The notes under the pieces were generated by a model. The model saw nothing but the letters and a program-made list of their open reading frames with translations. It was not told the DNA's origin and made no database searches. DNA of 64,000 nt, from positions 62,001 through 126,000 of the forward strand of contig OZ220221.1 in NCBI GenBank assembly GCA_964291505.2, read 5' to 3'. Positions 62,054-64,000 of this stretch are shown here, piece by piece (position 1 is the stretch's first letter; the number at the start of each line of letters is the position of its first letter). Origin of the DNA: Kistimonas sp964291505. Lineage in GTDB: Bacteria > Pseudomonadota > Gammaproteobacteria > Pseudomonadales > Endozoicomonadaceae. A program made the position numbers and the translations under genes.

Positions 62054-62516
62054 CTTAAGCTTCCAATAACAACGCTTGAATCTGAAGCTTCCATTTATAC
62101 ACCAGTTTTTTTACCACGCTTGGAAGATATAAAATAAAAAACAAGAGAATCAAAACATGCAAACCTGTTAAATTCCCTAAGAATTATCTTGATCCATTAG
62201 TTAATGAAGAACATCTATGGCATCATCATGGTTGGTCAAAAGACACCTGCCACATTCAATCAGGTAACTTATCTTGGAAAAGATGTATGGGTGAACACCC
62301 TTACATGGAAGTACCTATACCCGCCGAGGTTCGGGAACGTGAATGACGAACAGAAGCGATACAACTTCTGACGGACATTTTTTGTTTAAATGAAGCTGAG
62401 GCGCAAAGGGGAAGGGAGAATAATTGATCTTCCCCTGCTGCTTATCTTTCCAAAAGACAATTGTGGTAGTGAAATTTTGATCAAATAAGGCGGCTATCAT
62501 AAACCTGCACGGCACT
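62054..62516. other. Gap with a gene-like open frame (62086-62346)
   Basis: A plus-strand frame is open from 62086 to the TGA at 62344-62346 without an ATG near its start. It reads like real protein: 'KFPKNYLDPLVNEEHLWHHH', 'GWSKDTCHIQSGNLSWKRC', 'MGEHPYMEVPIPAEVRERE'. The codons for IQSGNLS match, in the same frame, the repeat at 62040-62057, just past the end of the preceding gene. I interpret this as a remnant or displaced 3' part of the preceding gene. The rest (62347-62516) shows nothing recognisable. Confidence 0.35.
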
Positions 62517-63539
62517 TTACCCCCAATGAAACGGTACAGACATCCAAATGATCTTCCTGCAATCGTTCCCACAAACGGGGAAAACGGAGAGTGATCGCGG
62601 AACAAGGCTTCCTTTCAACTCAGGATTCACCGGTTGCCAGACGCCATTGGCATCTCGTTCGGCCACCAGGAAACGAAATGGATGGATGTCATGGACACCT
62701 AGACGCAAATCGGTGGCGATCAAATGGCCTTGTGTTTCATTGAGGCTGTAAAAACCACCGGTGAACCAGTTCAGTCGACCCAGCGACGCGAGCTCTGGCG
62801 CATCAGCAACGGATTTACCCGGAAACTTAATCAGCTGAATATCGGTCTGATCATCCAGCAGTGAGGCAAGACCTTCATAATAATGATCACCATCCAGCAC
62901 CATCACTCGCCAGAGCACGATATTGAACGGTGTAGGCGCACTAAACACCGGCTTGCCGCTTAATCCCTCGGCAGCCAACGTCGTATCCAGCCGTTCATGG
63001 ATCACGCCTTTTGCCACGAGAGACAGCACCAGATAACCGGCACTCAACAGTAGCCCTGCCGAATTCCATCGCAAAGCATGGGGGGTTCCCCATTTGCGCA
63101 GGCATAGAAGAACACCGACCAATAACGGCAATGTATACAACGGGTCAATAATAAACACTGACGATAGGGCAACTGGTTGCGAGGGCCACGGCCAGAACAG
63201 TTGGGTGCCATAGGTGGTGAATGCATCCAGCAATGGGTGGGTAATCAGACACAGCCAGATCATCAGCCATAAACGCAGAAAGCCCGGCCTGACCGATGAG
63301 AAACATCGATACACGGCAGCAGCCAGTACGATTGAAAATGGCGTTAAAAACAACAGGGAGTGAGAGAAACCGCGATGCCTGGTCATATCACTGACCGCAT
63401 CGCCCCAGCGGATCAGGTTATCGAGATCCGGCAAGGTGCCCAGAACCGCTCCCCACAGGAACGCCTTACGACCATAGCGACGTCCTGCAACGACACCACC
63501 AACAGCAGCGCCCAATAATGCCTGACTGACTGAATCCAT
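62517..63539 (-). CDS. YdjM-like inner-membrane protein (DUF457)
   Basis: 340 residues. The N-terminus 'MDSVSQALLGAAVGGVVAG', 'GAVLGTLPDLDNLIRWGD' and 'RHRGFSHSLLFLTPFSIVLAAAVYR' contains the conserved L-P-D-x-D and H-R-G-x-S-H-S motifs of the metal-dependent-hydrolase-like DUF457 family. Four or five TM segments span about 70-195; a soluble C-terminal domain follows (residues about 200-340). Often annotated as metal-dependent hydrolase; E. coli YdjM is a LexA-regulated relative. Enzyme activity is unproven for the family. Confidence 0.87.
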   Translation of the reverse strand: MDSVSQALLGAAVGGVVAGRRYGRKAFLWGAVLGTLPDLDNLIRWGDAVSDMTRHRGFSHSLLFLTPFSIVLAAAVYRCFSSVRPGFLRLWLMIWLCLITHPLLDAFTTYGTQLFWPWPSQPVALSSVFIIDPLYTLPLLVGVLLCLRKWGTPHALRWNSAGLLLSAGYLVLSLVAKGVIHERLDTTLAAEGLSGKPVFSAPTPFNIVLWRVMVLDGDHYYEGLASLLDDQTDIQLIKFPGKSVADAPELASLGRLNWFTGGFYSLNETQGHLIATDLRLGVHDIHPFRFLVAERDANGVWQPVNPELKGSLVPRSLSVFPVCGNDCRKIIWMSVPFHWG

Positions 63540-63582
63540 GTATTAAATTGCTTCCTCTATTACAACAGTCACCGGGGCAACA

Positions 63583-64000
63583 TTACTCCATCCACCATTC
63601 TGCCCCGCTATCATTATCAATTCTTAACAGGTTGGGAAACCGGTGATTGATACTGTTTCCCTGTGCATCGACATACAGATTTAATGCTATCGCCGGTTTA
63701 TCACCGGATGTCTCCTGCAAGCGGTGCGTATTATCCTGATCGGGTAAAAAATATTGGGCCGGGTGATACTGTTCAAGTTTTCGCTTTTTATCCAGTATGG
63801 CGATCCTTGTGCCGGTATTCACCAAATTATCGGTATAACCATACACCTCTGTCATTTCACCGTTAACCAGCAAAGGGCCACATTCTACATTGTGATCGTG
63901 GGTGACCGTTTTCTGCCCTGGACAAAGGATAATCGCAACGATTGCAAACGGAACGGTTTGATTTCTGAATTCAGGATAATCCTCACTCCGGAAGAGTACT
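63583..64000 (-). CDS. Cupin / cysteine-dioxygenase-like protein, C-terminal part (runs off the window)
   Basis: The frame is open to the right edge, so at least ~138 residues of the C-terminal part are present and the start is outside. The segment 'PFAIVAIILCPGQKTVTHDH' followed by 'ECGPLLVNGEMTEVYGY' has the P-G-Q then H-x-H metal-ligand layout and the G-E-M-x-E strand of cysteine dioxygenase-type cupins. The remaining C-terminus is beta-rich. The substrate is unclear. It lies 43 nt upstream of the YdjM-like gene on the same strand. Confidence 0.6.
   Translation of the reverse strand, partial: VLFRSEDYPEFRNQTVPFAIVAIILCPGQKTVTHDHNVECGPLLVNGEMTEVYGYTDNLVNTGTRIAILDKKRKLEQYHPAQYFLPDQDNTHRLQETSGDKPAIALNLYVDAQGNSINHRFPNLLRIDNDSGAEWWME

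Noticed and set aside
1..64000. tRNA, rRNA or riboswitch genes
   Set aside because: Read through the intergenic stretches for cloverleaf-like or aptamer-like patterns and found none I could support.

Overview
The window looks like a chromosomal piece of a host-associated marine gammaproteobacterium. Endozoicomonas-like bacteria are my best guess: ordinary gammaproteobacterial metabolic genes are interleaved with large, lower-GC, repeat-bearing proteins that resemble secreted effectors, plus cytolysins and insertion sequences. The taxonomic guess is inference; there is no rRNA, tRNA or housekeeping marker here to settle it.

Layout. 0-3.4 kb: elbB with a dienelactone-hydrolase-like gene, a glutaredoxin-like protein and an MHS-type MFS transporter. 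3.5-6.2 kb: three unrecognised genes on the minus strand. 6.4-11.7 kb: a DUF1302 / DUF1329 / beta-propeller envelope operon whose first gene carries a -1 frameshift. 11.8-15.2 kb: a 1105-residue PI-PLC-X-like protein with several hydrophobic segments, preceded by a five-codon leader ORF. 15.2-17.7 kb: a scrap zone holding a duplicated 3' end of the downstream carbamoyltransferase gene, a decayed IS1595-type transposase with an 89-bp IS5-type MITE inside it, and an intact IS5-family element. 18-27.4 kb: agmatine deiminase cluster 1 (putrescine-type carbamoyltransferase, APC permease, agmatine deiminase, second permease), then a TetR regulator, pxpBCA (5-oxoprolinase) and a paralogous TetR regulator. 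27.7-38.2 kb: two unrecognised minus-strand genes and, divergently, a 2366-residue protein with long internal repeats and a possible papain-like C-terminus. 38.4-39.2 kb: a type IV pilin-like protein ending in an MVL-type mannan-binding domain. 39.7-44.1 kb: a GntR-regulated sugar-acid cluster (DMT permease, enolase-superfamily dehydratase, split UxaA-type dehydratase). 44.5-50.7 kb: a secreted unknown, a CDF-like protein, a polyamine operon (acetylpolyamine amidohydrolase, PotF-type binding protein, FAD amine oxidase) and an Smr-domain protein. 51.1-56.5 kb: two tandem Vibrio cholerae cytolysin-type pore-forming toxins and a LysR regulator. 57.4-61 kb: agmatine deiminase cluster 2 (divergent carbamoyltransferase, agmatine deiminase, permease). 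61.4-64 kb: an unrecognised gene, a gene-like fragment, a YdjM/DUF457 membrane protein and the end of a cupin protein running off the window.

How it fits together. Polyamine chemistry links much of the metabolic content: two separate agmatine-to-putrescine modules, a putrescine-type binding protein, an acetylpolyamine amidohydrolase and an oxidase of the gamma-glutamylputrescine-oxidase type. Cluster 1 is flanked by FNR/ANR-like boxes on both divergent sides, as expected for an ATP-yielding fermentative agmatine pathway, but no carbamate kinase gene is in the window. The second theme is host interaction: tandem cytolysins, a lectin-tipped pilin, the PI-PLC-like protein and the giant repeat protein. 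Starts given below are the ones best supported by ribosome-binding sites; product names rest on motif recognition by eye, without any database search.
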